A stretch of DNA of 64,000 bases, from assembly GCF_000024465.1 (NCBI RefSeq), contig NC_014010.1, forward strand, positions 1,054,001-1,118,000, in the 5' to 3' direction. The stretch comes from Candidatus Puniceispirillum marinum IMCC1322 (GTDB taxonomy: Bacteria > Pseudomonadota > Alphaproteobacteria > Puniceispirillales > Puniceispirillaceae). Position 1 is the stretch's first letter. Each line of letters begins with the position of its first letter. The translations under genes and the position numbers were made by a program. The notes beneath the pieces are model-generated. The model was not told where the DNA came from. It ran no database searches and saw nothing but the letters and a program-made list of their open reading frames with translations. Shown in pieces: positions 7,619-16,021 of the stretch.

Positions 7619-8988
7619 GGCTCAGAACTATGGCGGCTTGTGTCGTAATTGCGGGGATGGTTTCGGGAGCGGCTATCGCCCTCTCTGATTTCATGTCGAA
7701 AGAACCCGTGCCGCCGGAACTTGCCTCGGCAGGTAAATGGATGCCCCAAGGTCCTGAAGCTCCCCAAAACGTTGACATCCTCGTGACGCTGCCCGCGACG
7801 GCATGGGCAGAAGATGCACCCGACCTCGACCCCCTGCCCCTTCTGCAGGTCGCGTTTGCCGACAGGCCCGTGCAGGCGATCGAGCCACCCCTGTCGACAT
7901 GGTCGCGCGACATTGCACCTGGCGAGACGCTCGATTTCTTGCTGTCCGAAGCTGGACTTGCGGCACCTGACAGAGCCAAAGTTGCCCTCGCGCTTGGCGC
8001 GGAATACGATCTGCGACGGCTGCGGCCGGGGCACTCGGTCACTGTCGCTTCGACCGTGGACGGCAGCCCCCGCACCGTCTCACTCGCCGTCGAGGACGGA
8101 GTGCGGATCGAGGTGGTTTTCGGCGAGCAGTTGTCCACACAGGTCGTGGCTCCGGATCCGGAGATCGTAACCCTTGCCGGCGAAGCCGTGATCGACAGCT
8201 CGATCTTCGCGGCACTCGACGAAGCCGGCATACCCGCCCGTTTTTCCGTGGACCTTGCGCAGATGCTGGGTGGGACCGTGGATTTCCGCCGCGAGATGGC
8301 CAGCGGCGAAACACTAAGGCTTCTCTGGCGTGAGGCGCGGGTCGGCGAGGACAGGATCGGACAGCCCGAACTCGCCTTCGCCGCACTGGAGATCGGCGGT
8401 TCGCTCTACGAGATCGTATGGCCTGACGACGGCAGCGGTCAGGCGACGATCTACGTCGATGGCGAGGTGCTGCGCGTCTTCGCACAGCCGGTCGAGGGTG
8501 CGCGCCTCAGCTCGGTGTTCGGGCGCCGCACGCATCCGGTCTTTGGCAACATCCGGATGCACACCGGCGTCGATTTCGCAGCGGCACGTGGGACACCGGT
8601 TCAAGCGACGGCACCGGGGCGGGTCAATTTCATCGGCTGGCGCGGCGGATATAGTCGAGTGGTCGAAATCGCCCACGGCTCCGACACCATGACGCGCTAC
8701 GCGCATCTGAGCGCCGTGCCGGAAGACCTAGCACAAGGCCACCGCGTGGCGGCGGGAGATGTGATCGGCCGCGTCGGCGCGACTGGTACGGCGACAGGTC
8801 CGAACCTGCACTACGAAGTCCTCGTGGATGGGCGCCCGACTGACCCCCTCTCTGACGACCGGCTCGCCGAAGCAGCCGAGAGCGATGCGGATGATACGGC
8901 CGCGCTCTCGCGTCTGGCCGAGGCGCGGGCGCTTCTGAATCAAAACCTCGGCAGCGAGATTGCCGAAACGACAACCGAAAGGCTCTGA
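7615..8988 (+). CDS. M23-family metallopeptidase with N-terminal opacity/LysM-like region
   Basis: 457 residues. The N-terminus has a signal-peptide-like start (TMAACVVIAGMVSGAAIA). The middle (about 100-290) resembles the N-terminal domains of MepM/NlpD-type peptidases. The C-terminal LytM domain has zinc ligands H316-x3-D320 (MHTGVDFA) and H399 (NLHYEV) with H364 (RYAHLS), so it should be an active cell-wall endopeptidase or activator. ATGA coupling to the SCO gene places it in the metal cassette operon. How wall hydrolysis serves metal tolerance is unclear. Confidence 0.85.
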   Translation: MRLRTMAACVVIAGMVSGAAIALSDFMSKEPVPPELASAGKWMPQGPEAPQNVDILVTLPATAWAEDAPDLDPLPLLQVAFADRPVQAIEPPLSTWSRDIAPGETLDFLLSEAGLAAPDRAKVALALGAEYDLRRLRPGHSVTVASTVDGSPRTVSLAVEDGVRIEVVFGEQLSTQVVAPDPEIVTLAGEAVIDSSIFAALDEAGIPARFSVDLAQMLGGTVDFRREMASGETLRLLWREARVGEDRIGQPELAFAALEIGGSLYEIVWPDDGSGQATIYVDGEVLRVFAQPVEGARLSSVFGRRTHPVFGNIRMHTGVDFAAARGTPVQATAPGRVNFIGWRGGYSRVVEIAHGSDTMTRYAHLSAVPEDLAQGHRVAAGDVIGRVGATGTATGPNLHYEVLVDGRPTDPLSDDRLAEAAESDADDTAALSRLAEARALLNQNLGSEIAETTTERL

Positions 8989-8991
8989 CCC

Positions 8992-9447
8992 ATGAAACGC
9001 ATGACCCAAGCTCTGGCAATCACCCTCGCCCTGTTACCAGCGGCCCAGGTCCTCGCAGAGGCAACGGCGATCGAGGTCCGCAAGACGAACGGTTGCGGCT
9101 GTTGCCTCTCGTGGATGAATCATCTCGAAGAAAACGGGTTTGCGCCGACGGGCGAGAACATGTTCGGTGGGTCGCTGGTTCGCTTCAAGCTCGACAACGG
9201 CGTGCCGCAGCGCATGGTCTCCTGCCACACCGCGCTCATTGATGGCTACGTGATCGAAGGCCATGTAGCGGCCGCTGACATCCGCCGCCTTCTCGAGGAG
9301 CGCCCGGACGCCGTCGGCCTCGCTGTTCCGGGGATGCCCTATGGCTCGCCCGGCATGGGGCCAGAAGACGACCGCGAGGCCTATGATGTCTTCCTCATCC
9401 GCAAGGACGGGTCGACGGAAGTCTTTTCGAGCTACGCCGAAGGATAA
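8992..9447 (+). CDS. DUF411 metal-binding periplasmic protein
   Basis: 151 residues with a signal peptide (MTQALAITLALLPAAQVLAEA). DUF411 features are present: KTNGCGCC (C35, C37, C38), the SCHTALIDGYVIEGHV segment (C78, H79, H91) and the Met-rich GMPYGSPGM near residue 118. Members often lie in copper or silver resistance clusters and are thought to bind Cu(I). It starts three bases after the peptidase gene and is followed within 12 bases by a ZIP transporter. Confidence 0.85.
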   Translation: MKRMTQALAITLALLPAAQVLAEATAIEVRKTNGCGCCLSWMNHLEENGFAPTGENMFGGSLVRFKLDNGVPQRMVSCHTALIDGYVIEGHVAAADIRRLLEERPDAVGLAVPGMPYGSPGMGPEDDREAYDVFLIRKDGSTEVFSSYAEG

Positions 9448-9459
9448 TCTGGCCCGCCC

Positions 9460-10242
9460 ATGGAAAATCTGTCTCCAATAATGCTCGGCTTTCTCGGAAG
9501 TCTTGCCGCCGGATCGCTCACAGCAGTCGGAGCAGTTCCCGTGCTGTTCGGGCGCATCCCGTCTCGGGCCACACGCGATCTGTCGCTCGGCTTCGCTGCC
9601 GGTGTGATGCTCGCCGCTTCTTTCTTTTCGCTGATCATCCCGGCATTGGATGCGGCGGAGCCGATGTTCGAAAACGGCGCGATGCCTGCGGCCATCGTAT
9701 GCGTTTCGATTCTTCTGGGCATGGGGGCTGTCGCCCTGATGAACGAAAAGCTGCCGCACGAGCACTTCAAGACGGGACGCGAAGGGCCCGAAGCGGCGTC
9801 TTTGCGGCGGGTCTGGTTGTTCATCATTGCGATCACGATCCACAACTTCCCCGAAGGCCTTGCCGTGGGGGTCGGCTTCGGATCCGGAGGTATGGAGGGC
9901 GGTCTGCCGCTCGCCATCGGCATCGGGCTTCAGAATGCGCCCGAAGGATTGGCCGTCGCGGTGTCGCTGCTGGGCGAGGGATATCCGAAGCTGCGCGCCT
10001 GGGGCATCGCGGCGCTGACGGGCATGGTCGAGCCGATTGGCGGTTTGCTCGGGGCCGGCATCATCACACTGTCGGAACCGCTGCTTCCATGGGGTCTGGC
10101 CTTTGCCGCGGGTGCAATGCTCTACGTTATCAGCCACGAAATCATCCCCGAAACCCATCGCAGCGGCCAACAGAACAGGGCGACGCTCGGTCTCGCAGTC
10201 GGGCTCGTTCTGATGCTGTTCCTTGATGTCTGGTTGGGATGA
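9460..10242 (+). CDS. ZIP-family metal transporter
   Basis: 260 residues, about eight membrane helices. Helix IV holds HNFPEGLAVG (128-137) and helix V QNAPEGLAVAV (158-168), the binuclear metal site of ZIP carriers, with Asn/Gln replacing His at one place in helix V. A later YVISHEIIPETH completes the family pattern. ZIP proteins move Zn, Fe or related metals into the cytosol (ZupT type). An importer beside an exporter of the CDF type suggests control of metal balance rather than simple export. Confidence 0.87.
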   Translation: MENLSPIMLGFLGSLAAGSLTAVGAVPVLFGRIPSRATRDLSLGFAAGVMLAASFFSLIIPALDAAEPMFENGAMPAAIVCVSILLGMGAVALMNEKLPHEHFKTGREGPEAASLRRVWLFIIAITIHNFPEGLAVGVGFGSGGMEGGLPLAIGIGLQNAPEGLAVAVSLLGEGYPKLRAWGIAALTGMVEPIGGLLGAGIITLSEPLLPWGLAFAAGAMLYVISHEIIPETHRSGQQNRATLGLAVGLVLMLFLDVWLG

Positions 10243-10246
10243 GGCA

Positions 10247-10729
10247 ATGTCACTAAACAAGGTATCTCCGATGATCGGCGTCTTCGCAGCACTTGCTGCG
10301 TTCGCGATCGATCAGATCACCAAAGCCATTGTCGTTGCGAATGCCGTCACTTTAAGCGCCGGGATTCCCGTGTTTCCGGGATTCAACCTCGTCTTTTATC
10401 GTAATGACGGCGTGGCTTTCGGGATGTTGGGCGGCGCGCCGTGGTGGAGCCTCATCGCTCTCGCTCTTGCCATCTGTGTTTGGCTGGGGGTTATGCTGTT
10501 TCGCGCCGATAATGCGGTCGAAACACTTGCCTATGGCGCGATCATTGGCGGAGCCTTGGGCAATGTTATCGATCGTGTGCGGTATCGGGCTGTAACAGAC
10601 TTTCTCGATTTCTACATTGTCACAACACATTGGCCTGCCTTCAACATGGCCGATATATTTGTTGTCAGTGGCGTGGGGCTCTTGCTCGCCGCGCCATGGA
10701 TCAGCGTGCGGCGTCCGATCAAATCGTGA
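10247..10729 (+). CDS. lspA: lipoprotein signal peptidase (signal peptidase II)
   Basis: 160 residues from ATG at 10247, preceded by GAGGC; the frame also offers starts upstream at 10223 and downstream at 10271. Four membrane helices. Family motifs: AIDQITK, YRNDGVAFG, and the catalytic aspartates in VTDFLDF (D118) and NMADIF (D136). It cleaves the signal peptide of prolipoproteins after diacylglyceryl transfer. It is directly coupled to lnt (next stop/start overlap). A housekeeping copy would be expected elsewhere in the genome, so this is probably an accessory paralogue carried by the island. Confidence 0.9.
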   Translation: MSLNKVSPMIGVFAALAAFAIDQITKAIVVANAVTLSAGIPVFPGFNLVFYRNDGVAFGMLGGAPWWSLIALALAICVWLGVMLFRADNAVETLAYGAIIGGALGNVIDRVRYRAVTDFLDFYIVTTHWPAFNMADIFVVSGVGLLLAAPWISVRRPIKS

Positions 10730-12303
10730 AGCCGGAAATTCTGAACCGCATAGCACTGCGCCACCGTTTGCTTTCGCGGATGACGCTTGGTTTCGTCGCC
10801 GGGGCGCTGACCGTTCTGACTTTCCCGCCTTTCTCGCTTCTCCTGCTTGTTCCCGTTGCCTATTCCGCGTTGTTTGTCGGTCTTCGCGATCTCTCCTTCG
10901 GGCGCGCTTTCCTCGTCGGCTGGGCGTTTGGTCTTGGCCAGTTCGGTTTCGGGATTTCGTGGATCGCGGAAAGTTTTTACGTCGAGGACAGGCGGTTCGG
11001 GACGATGGCGATCCCGGCCGTCACGGGATTGTCCGCAGGTCTCGCGATTTTCCCGGCCATTGCCGCCGCGCTTTTCGCCGAAATCACGCGGCGCGGAGCC
11101 ATGGGCAGTCTCTTGGCCTGCCTCGCGTTCGCGACCTCCTGGACCGTGGCAGAGTGGTTGCGTGGTCACGTTCTGACAGGGTTTCCATGGAACCTCGCCG
11201 GCTACGCACTTTTAGACTACGCCGCCCTTCGCCAGACCGCCGCCTGGGTCGGAAGCTATGGGCTAAGCTTTCTCACCGTGTTCGTCGCGGTACTCCCCGG
11301 CGCGGCTGTCATGGCGTCCGGGCGGCAACGATTGACCGTTTCGCTCATGGCGCTGGCCGGCATCGCGGCTATTTGGGCCGTCGGGACGCTTCACCTCCAG
11401 TCGGATACACAACAGCCACCCGGTGTCGACCTGCGCATCGTTCAGGGCAACATTCCCCAAGGGGAGAAATGGGCGCCCGAGAACCGCGAGGCGACCTTCG
11501 CGCGCTATCTTGAGCTTTCAACCTGGCCCGGCGATTTCGACGTTCTTCTCTGGCCGGAAACCGCCTTTCCGGGTTTCCTCGATGAGGATACGGAGGCGCG
11601 GGCCCGCATTGCCGCTGCGCTGCAAGACGGCAGGGTGCTGCTCACAGGTGTGCCGGACCGTGTACCGAGCGAGGATGGCACCCGATATTTCAACACGGTT
11701 CAGGCATTTGACGAGACCGGCAGAATCCTGACCGGATACGCGAAACACCATCTCGTGCCCTTCGGCGAATACGTGCCATTCCGCGGCTGGTTGCCGATCG
11801 AGCGGCTGACAGCGGGGCTGGGCGACTTTACGCCCGGTCCGGGCCCGCGAACGCTTGCGCTTCCGGGTCTGCCGCTGGTCGCCGTGGCGATCTGCTATGA
11901 GATCATCTTCCCAGGCCATGTGGTCGACGACCTGTTCCGACCTGACTGGGTTTTCAACGCGACGAACGACGCCTGGTTCGGCACCAGCATCGGACCCGAG
12001 CAGCATCTGGCTTCCGCACGGATACGCGCCGTAGAGGAAGGCCTTCCTGTCATTCGAGCCGCGAATACGGGCATTTCCGCGGTCATCGACGCGAACGGAG
12101 AGATCGTTGCGCGGCTCGATACCGGTGAAACGGGCATCATCGACGCTAGCCTGCCCTCCGCGCGGCCGCCGACACTCTACGCGAGCTTCGGGGACTGGAT
12201 GCTGTTGGCGCTCATCTTGGCTTCGTGGAGCTGGGCTCTGACGGCCAATGCGACGGCTCATTACCGCCGCATGAGAAAAACCGTCATGCAAAGATCTGGA
12301 TAG
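10726..12303 (+). CDS. lnt: apolipoprotein N-acyltransferase
   Basis: 525 residues using GTG at 10726, which overlaps the lspA stop as GTGA; ATG at 10696 is an alternative. The N-terminal half has about six membrane helices. The C-terminal half is a nitrilase-like domain with the Glu-Lys-Cys triad: E278 (WPETAFPG), K340 (GYAKHHLVPFGEYVPF) and C390 (AICYEIIFP). Lnt adds the third acyl chain to mature lipoproteins. With lspA it gives the cassette two of the three lipoprotein-maturation enzymes; lgt was not seen. Its last 20 bases overlap an antisense gene remnant. Confidence 0.9.
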   Translation: MKPEILNRIALRHRLLSRMTLGFVAGALTVLTFPPFSLLLLVPVAYSALFVGLRDLSFGRAFLVGWAFGLGQFGFGISWIAESFYVEDRRFGTMAIPAVTGLSAGLAIFPAIAAALFAEITRRGAMGSLLACLAFATSWTVAEWLRGHVLTGFPWNLAGYALLDYAALRQTAAWVGSYGLSFLTVFVAVLPGAAVMASGRQRLTVSLMALAGIAAIWAVGTLHLQSDTQQPPGVDLRIVQGNIPQGEKWAPENREATFARYLELSTWPGDFDVLLWPETAFPGFLDEDTEARARIAAALQDGRVLLTGVPDRVPSEDGTRYFNTVQAFDETGRILTGYAKHHLVPFGEYVPFRGWLPIERLTAGLGDFTPGPGPRTLALPGLPLVAVAICYEIIFPGHVVDDLFRPDWVFNATNDAWFGTSIGPEQHLASARIRAVEEGLPVIRAANTGISAVIDANGEIVARLDTGETGIIDASLPSARPPTLYASFGDWMLLALILASWSWALTANATAHYRRMRKTVMQRSG

Positions 12304-12499
12304 GTGTTCCGTCCTTCACCATTGCATAGATGTCCTCGATCTGCCGATCTGTGACCCCGATGCAGCCAGCTGTCCAGTCGCGGACGTCCGTTGGGTCGAT
12401 GCCCGGGCGTGGACCACCATGGATGAAGATGTCGCCGCCGGGGGAAAGGCCCTGCGCTTCGGCAAAGGCGATGTCGGCCTCATTCGGATAAGAGATGCC
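12284..12499 (-). pseudogene. C-terminal remnant of a YkuD L,D-transpeptidase
   Basis: The minus-strand frame ending at TGA 12286-12284 encodes about 70 residues: YPNEADIAFAEAQGL, then GGDIFIHGG, DWTAGCIGVTD and KDGTPIQIFA. These are the catalytic His and Cys blocks of the YkuD fold. Homology stops at about 12500, where the sequence changes to the AT-rich autotransporter fragment, and no start or N-terminal half remains. Its GC content matches the cassette, so it came in with the cassette and was cut at the junction. Confidence 0.8.
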
Positions 12500-13484
12500 A
12501 ACTGAAACCGAATTAGCCCAGCTTGCCTCAAGTATTGGAAATAACCCCGAACTTTATCAAGAGATCCTCAAGGCCCAGGCAATATCACTAGTCATTGCAG
12601 AGTTAAAAGCGGAGACTGGTTTTAATCCCAATCCTGAGTTTGATAACTCAGACAATGACTGGAGCATCTGGAGTGACGGGGAAGTATTCGTTGGTTCAAT
12701 TAGTGCTTCATCTTCATCACCGTCGCGCAAATTTAATAATTCCAGGATCACAATTGGAATTGATAAAGAGTACAAACAAGACAAACTGATTGGCTTTGCG
12801 GTATCAGCAGGAAGAGACGACGCTGACATCGGCACAGATGGTAGCAAAATTGAGTCAGATAATTTTGGTGCGACCTTATACACAACATATAAATTAGAGG
12901 GATTACCGCAGATCGAAGCATCTCTTGGTTATTCTGACCTAACCTATGAGACCAAGCGCATTGATGGAAGTGAGACACTTACCGGAGAGAGAAATGGACA
13001 TACCTACTCTGGCTCAGTGAGATTACGGCAATTTATAAATTATGCTGACTTGGATTACTCGTATTATGGGGGATTTAATCTCGCCGATATCAAACTAGAA
13101 ACATTTGATGAGACCGGAGGCACAAGGGCTCTGAGATATTTTGATCAGGACATTGATTATCAAGAGTTGGATTTAGGTGCTGAAATGTCAAAGATCATTG
13201 ACTGGAATGGCTTCAAAATCCGCACATACGGCAATGTTCAGTATTCCAATTTCTTAAATAAAAGCTTCCCAGCATCAATGCGCTATCTCAGTCAATCCAA
13301 CATATATAGCACGAATGTTTCAACTGAGCTCAAAGAGAGTGGCACTGTGAAATTTGGTGTAAATATTTGGAAATCAGATGATCTTAAAATTGATTTTGCT
13401 GTGTCAAGAATGGAGAGTATCCATAGCAATGGCAATGACCATTACGTCAACTCTGGGAGTTTTGGTTTAAATTACAGGTTCTGA
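12495..13484 (+). pseudogene. 5'-truncated autotransporter beta-barrel domain
   Basis: 329 residues can be read from ATG at 12495, but the frame begins at the recombination junction. The sequence resembles a C-terminal autotransporter barrel: alternating strands, aromatic residues, many Gly/Asp/Ser turns, and a terminal GLNYRF ending in Phe. There is no signal peptide or passenger. An autotransporter should start with both, so this looks like the distal part of a larger gene whose front was replaced by the metal cassette. It is AT-rich compared with the DNA on its left. It is unlikely to be functional as it stands. Confidence 0.7.
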
Positions 13485-13495
13485 TTTGACCTGAA

Positions 13496-14261
13496 TTATC
13501 GCCCTTCTCTTTTCGGAAACTCTCCCAAGGCAACATGCTCTATATATTGCTCTGCGATCCTGAGATGCCGCTGAACAGCCAACTGTTTACGGCGCTTGAT
13601 CACACGCTCTAAGTCTCTGGTTGGCAGGTCTTCTGCTCTAAGCTCAGCTATGGTTTCACCATTCACAACTTCGTTCACTGATATGCCTGCAATATCAGCA
13701 AGCTCACTGTCATGTGCAGTTGGGTTCTGCTGTTTTGCATCCCAAACCAACAAATGCTCTTGAAGCGTTCTCAACACAGGCTTTGTAGCTATGGGATACT
13801 TAGCTTGGCTCTGTGTTTTTTTTGCGAGCGGCTTTTTGAACCTGAGGCTCTAACAAACGCCTAATCTGCTTCATTGAGACAGATAGTTTGTTCTCCAATG
13901 GAACAATCAATGCAAGCGTGTTTTGGTCTGTTGAAACACTGTGTTCAACCGACACATGTCTTATGGGTGGTTCTGCAAATAACTCTGCATGTTCTGTCCA
14001 CCAACTCCAAAAATCACCTTTATGAACATTGCCAAAATCAGCGTAGAGGTCGGCAAATTTACCCCTGCCCGCGCTCTCACAGGTTTGTCTGTATCCTTCA
14101 TGACGGCGCAGATACTCCCACCAGTAATAGTAGACTGAGCATTTCCAAGCAGGCGCGCCCTTATATGGCGGCTCAACAGCACGGCGATTGCTTGGCCTCT
14201 TTCCCTTCAAGGGCGGTGCATAGACAAAGAACAATGGACGGTTGGCACGAGACTTTTTCAT
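13496..14261 (-). pseudogene. conserved island protein, split by a frameshift in an A8 run
   Basis: Two adjacent minus-strand frames, 13800-14261 (153 residues, FFVYAPPLKGKRPSNRRAVE...YWWEYLRRHEGY...LYADFGNVHKGDFWSWW) and 13496-13777, appear to be one gene. The second frame stays open upstream of its nominal start and reads KTQSQAKYPIATKPVLRTLQEHLLVWD from the 8-base homopolymer (A8 on the coding strand, 13816-13823). A shift of one base there joins the two into a protein of about 250 residues. The function is unknown; I recall similar unnamed proteins from integrative elements, unverified here. It may be a mutation, a sequencing error or programmed slippage. The C-terminal half (ELADIAGISVNEVV) looks like a helical DNA-binding segment. 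Confidence 0.65.
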
Positions 14262-14379
14262 GACAATATGATGCCATATTTATTTAATTATATGAAAAAC
14301 AAATTGGCGTCATTTTTTGTGCGATATTCACTACATCGATGCAATCACGCATCACAACAAAACACGAAAGGTGAATATC
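14262..14379. promoter_or_regulatory. divergent promoter region with imperfect inverted repeat
   Basis: AT-rich spacer between two divergently transcribed genes. ATGATGCCATA (about 14269-14279) and ATTGGCGTCAT (about 14303-14313) form an imperfect inverted repeat that could be an operator. AAAGGTG just before 14380 is the ribosome binding site of the + gene. Confidence 0.4.
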
Positions 14380-14850
14380 ATGACTAAAACAAAACACGCT
14401 CAACTAACAGAAGTCTATCAGGCAAAACCTCAACAAAAATCAATCAAGATGCATTCGAATGTCATTCTAACTTTCAATACTGATATGAATGAATTTGATG
14501 ACTTTCAGGAAGTTTTTAACTTGAATCTTCGGGTCAGTCCTATGGAGAAAAGTAGCTTTGATTTCCTTAATAGAGAGCTATTTCCTAGAATTGTTGAAAA
14601 GTGCTCCACCCTTTCGAGGGACCCAAAAGATTTAATAAAAATTAGCACTGCTAGCGACTGGGACTTATTCAGTCAAACTACTGGGCTACCAGCCCTTTGT
14701 GACCTCTGCCACCCTTGCAAGTGGTTCTTTGGATATGACCGACTGGATTTGGATTTCTGGGAACGCAACCTGATGGTGCGCTTTGGTTTCGGACTAAATG
14801 CATCTTTCTATGAGCTCTTTACAACTCAACTTCTACATGGAGGAAAGTAA
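14380..14850 (+). CDS. hypothetical protein, first gene of a coupled pair
   Basis: 156 residues from ATG at 14380, which has a good ribosome binding site (AAAGGTG). The longer frame starting at 14317 has none. The protein is soluble, with no signal peptide, and has a cysteine-bearing patch ALCDLCHPCKWFFGYDRLD (C-x2-C-x2-C) in the C-terminal third that could hold a metal. I do not recognise the family. GGAGG within its last codons serves the next gene four bases downstream, so the two are expressed together. Confidence 0.65.
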   Translation: MTKTKHAQLTEVYQAKPQQKSIKMHSNVILTFNTDMNEFDDFQEVFNLNLRVSPMEKSSFDFLNRELFPRIVEKCSTLSRDPKDLIKISTASDWDLFSQTTGLPALCDLCHPCKWFFGYDRLDLDFWERNLMVRFGFGLNASFYELFTTQLLHGGK

Positions 14851-14853
14851 GAC

Positions 14854-15183
14854 ATGAGTTTTCTTGTTTGGAACTTAAATGAAGAAGCTTTACGCAAAAC
14901 ATGCATAGACGCAGCTTATTACCAATGTGGATGGGATTTCGATGGGACGTCTGATGATTTGCTTGATACTCTCCAGCAGGATCTCAAGGAATTTAATCCG
15001 TGTTCATACGATGATTTGCTTGCAGAGATAGACAATTCTCCTAGTTGTGTTCAATTAGCAAAATTTGCTAACCACAGGCTTCTCCAAATATATGACGGCG
15101 TTTTACCAGTTGGAATCAACTCAAAACCTATTTCAACAAAGGAAGTTATTGAACATATGTACGATTTAGAAAGTCTCTTCTAA
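14854..15183 (+). CDS. hypothetical protein, second gene of a coupled pair
   Basis: 109 residues, acidic, predicted helical, with no membrane segment or known motif. The start is well defined by GGAGG in the end of the preceding gene. Its N-terminus (SFLVWNLNEEALRKTCIDAAYYQCGWDFDG) is Cys- and Trp-containing. The tight coupling suggests the two products act together. Function unknown. Confidence 0.65.
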   Translation: MSFLVWNLNEEALRKTCIDAAYYQCGWDFDGTSDDLLDTLQQDLKEFNPCSYDDLLAEIDNSPSCVQLAKFANHRLLQIYDGVLPVGINSKPISTKEVIEHMYDLESLF

Positions 15184-15306
15184 TTTGGCGAACATGAACA
15201 TTTTAGACACGCATAGCATTACCTAAATGCCGTATGGCAAATTAAAATAAAATTAAAAAAATCGTGAATTTTCAGCCAATAAATTCACAATTGATTGAAA
15301 AAAGCG

Positions 15307-15696
15307 TTAGTTTGCTAACGGCGGTGACGGCTTAATTGGCGCAAGAGCGTTTTGCTTGGAAGTGAAATCCTGCCTTATGCGCTCATAGTCGCCAGCACTG
15401 ATAGCTGAAGCCGCAACAGGATTGGCAGTCGGAAGAGCCTTTTGTGGCGGTGAAGGTGGCGGTGTAACCCAAGGAAATGGTCTCACCTTTAGCTGTTTTG
15501 CTTTCTTGGGCTTCTTTGATTTTGGTTTATCTGCTGGCTGAAGGCTTTTTCTTACACGCATTTCTATACGGTCGGTTAGGTCATGCGTGGCCGTGGACAG
15601 AGTTTTGAGATCATCCAGTGTTTGCTCAAGTGGCGCTTCGAAACTGAGTTTCTTCACAATATCTATTAGTCGCCTCATGTCATCTTTGTATTCCAT
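15307..15696 (-). CDS. hypothetical Pro/Lys-rich protein
   Basis: 129 residues. The N-terminal third is helical (MEYKDDMRRLIDIVKKLSFEAPLEQTL). The middle is very basic (KPKSKKPKKAKQLKV) and then proline-rich (WVTPPPSPPQKALPT), suggesting a flexible nucleic-acid-binding tail. It starts five bases after the stop of the next gene upstream (15701-16021), so both belong to one transcript. No family recognised. Confidence 0.55.
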   Translation of the reverse strand: MEYKDDMRRLIDIVKKLSFEAPLEQTLDDLKTLSTATHDLTDRIEMRVRKSLQPADKPKSKKPKKAKQLKVRPFPWVTPPPSPPQKALPTANPVAASAISAGDYERIRQDFTSKQNALAPIKPSPPLAN

Positions 15697-15700
15697 GCGA

Positions 15701-16021
15701 TTAAGCCGCCATCACTCGTTGCCATCGATCTACGCAACGCTCATTGATCTTGCTGTGACAGATTTGGCTATATGACAGAAACTTCTCGCCCAACGCACGA
15801 TGCTGCTCAGTGTGCTGACCTAAAAGCCTCTCGCCATAATATTGAAGCTTGCTTGCCAACAGTGCCATGGTTGCAATGCTTGGCTCTGCATCATGGAATC
15901 TTAAGCCTCTTGCATAGCTCTCGCTTCGTGCCAGCCAGTCTTTGCTGAATTCATTTTCTGTTGAGACCAATCCCTGTGATTTCAGCAGTTCAAAAACTTC
16001 AAATAAAACCGTTTTTGACAT
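15701..16021 (-). CDS. hypothetical small protein with HTH-like pattern
   Basis: 106 residues, start preceded by GAGGAGAAAACC. The first 60 residues (LFEVFELLKSQGLVSTENEFSKDWLARSESYARGL...PSIATMALLASKLQ) have the spacing of a small helix-turn-helix protein, where a 'sequence-reading' helix follows SKDWLARSESY. I recall such proteins from alphaproteobacterial mobile elements but cannot name the family with certainty. It probably regulates the island or its neighbour. Confidence 0.55.
   Translation of the reverse strand: MSKTVLFEVFELLKSQGLVSTENEFSKDWLARSESYARGLRFHDAEPSIATMALLASKLQYYGERLLGQHTEQHRALGEKFLSYSQICHSKINERCVDRWQRVMAA

Noticed and set aside
7264-8988. 574-codon extended frame for the M23 peptidase
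   Set aside because: The first 117 codons lie inside the second SCO gene in another frame and are arginine-rich, typical of shadow translation in GC-rich DNA; ATG at 7615 has ATGA coupling.
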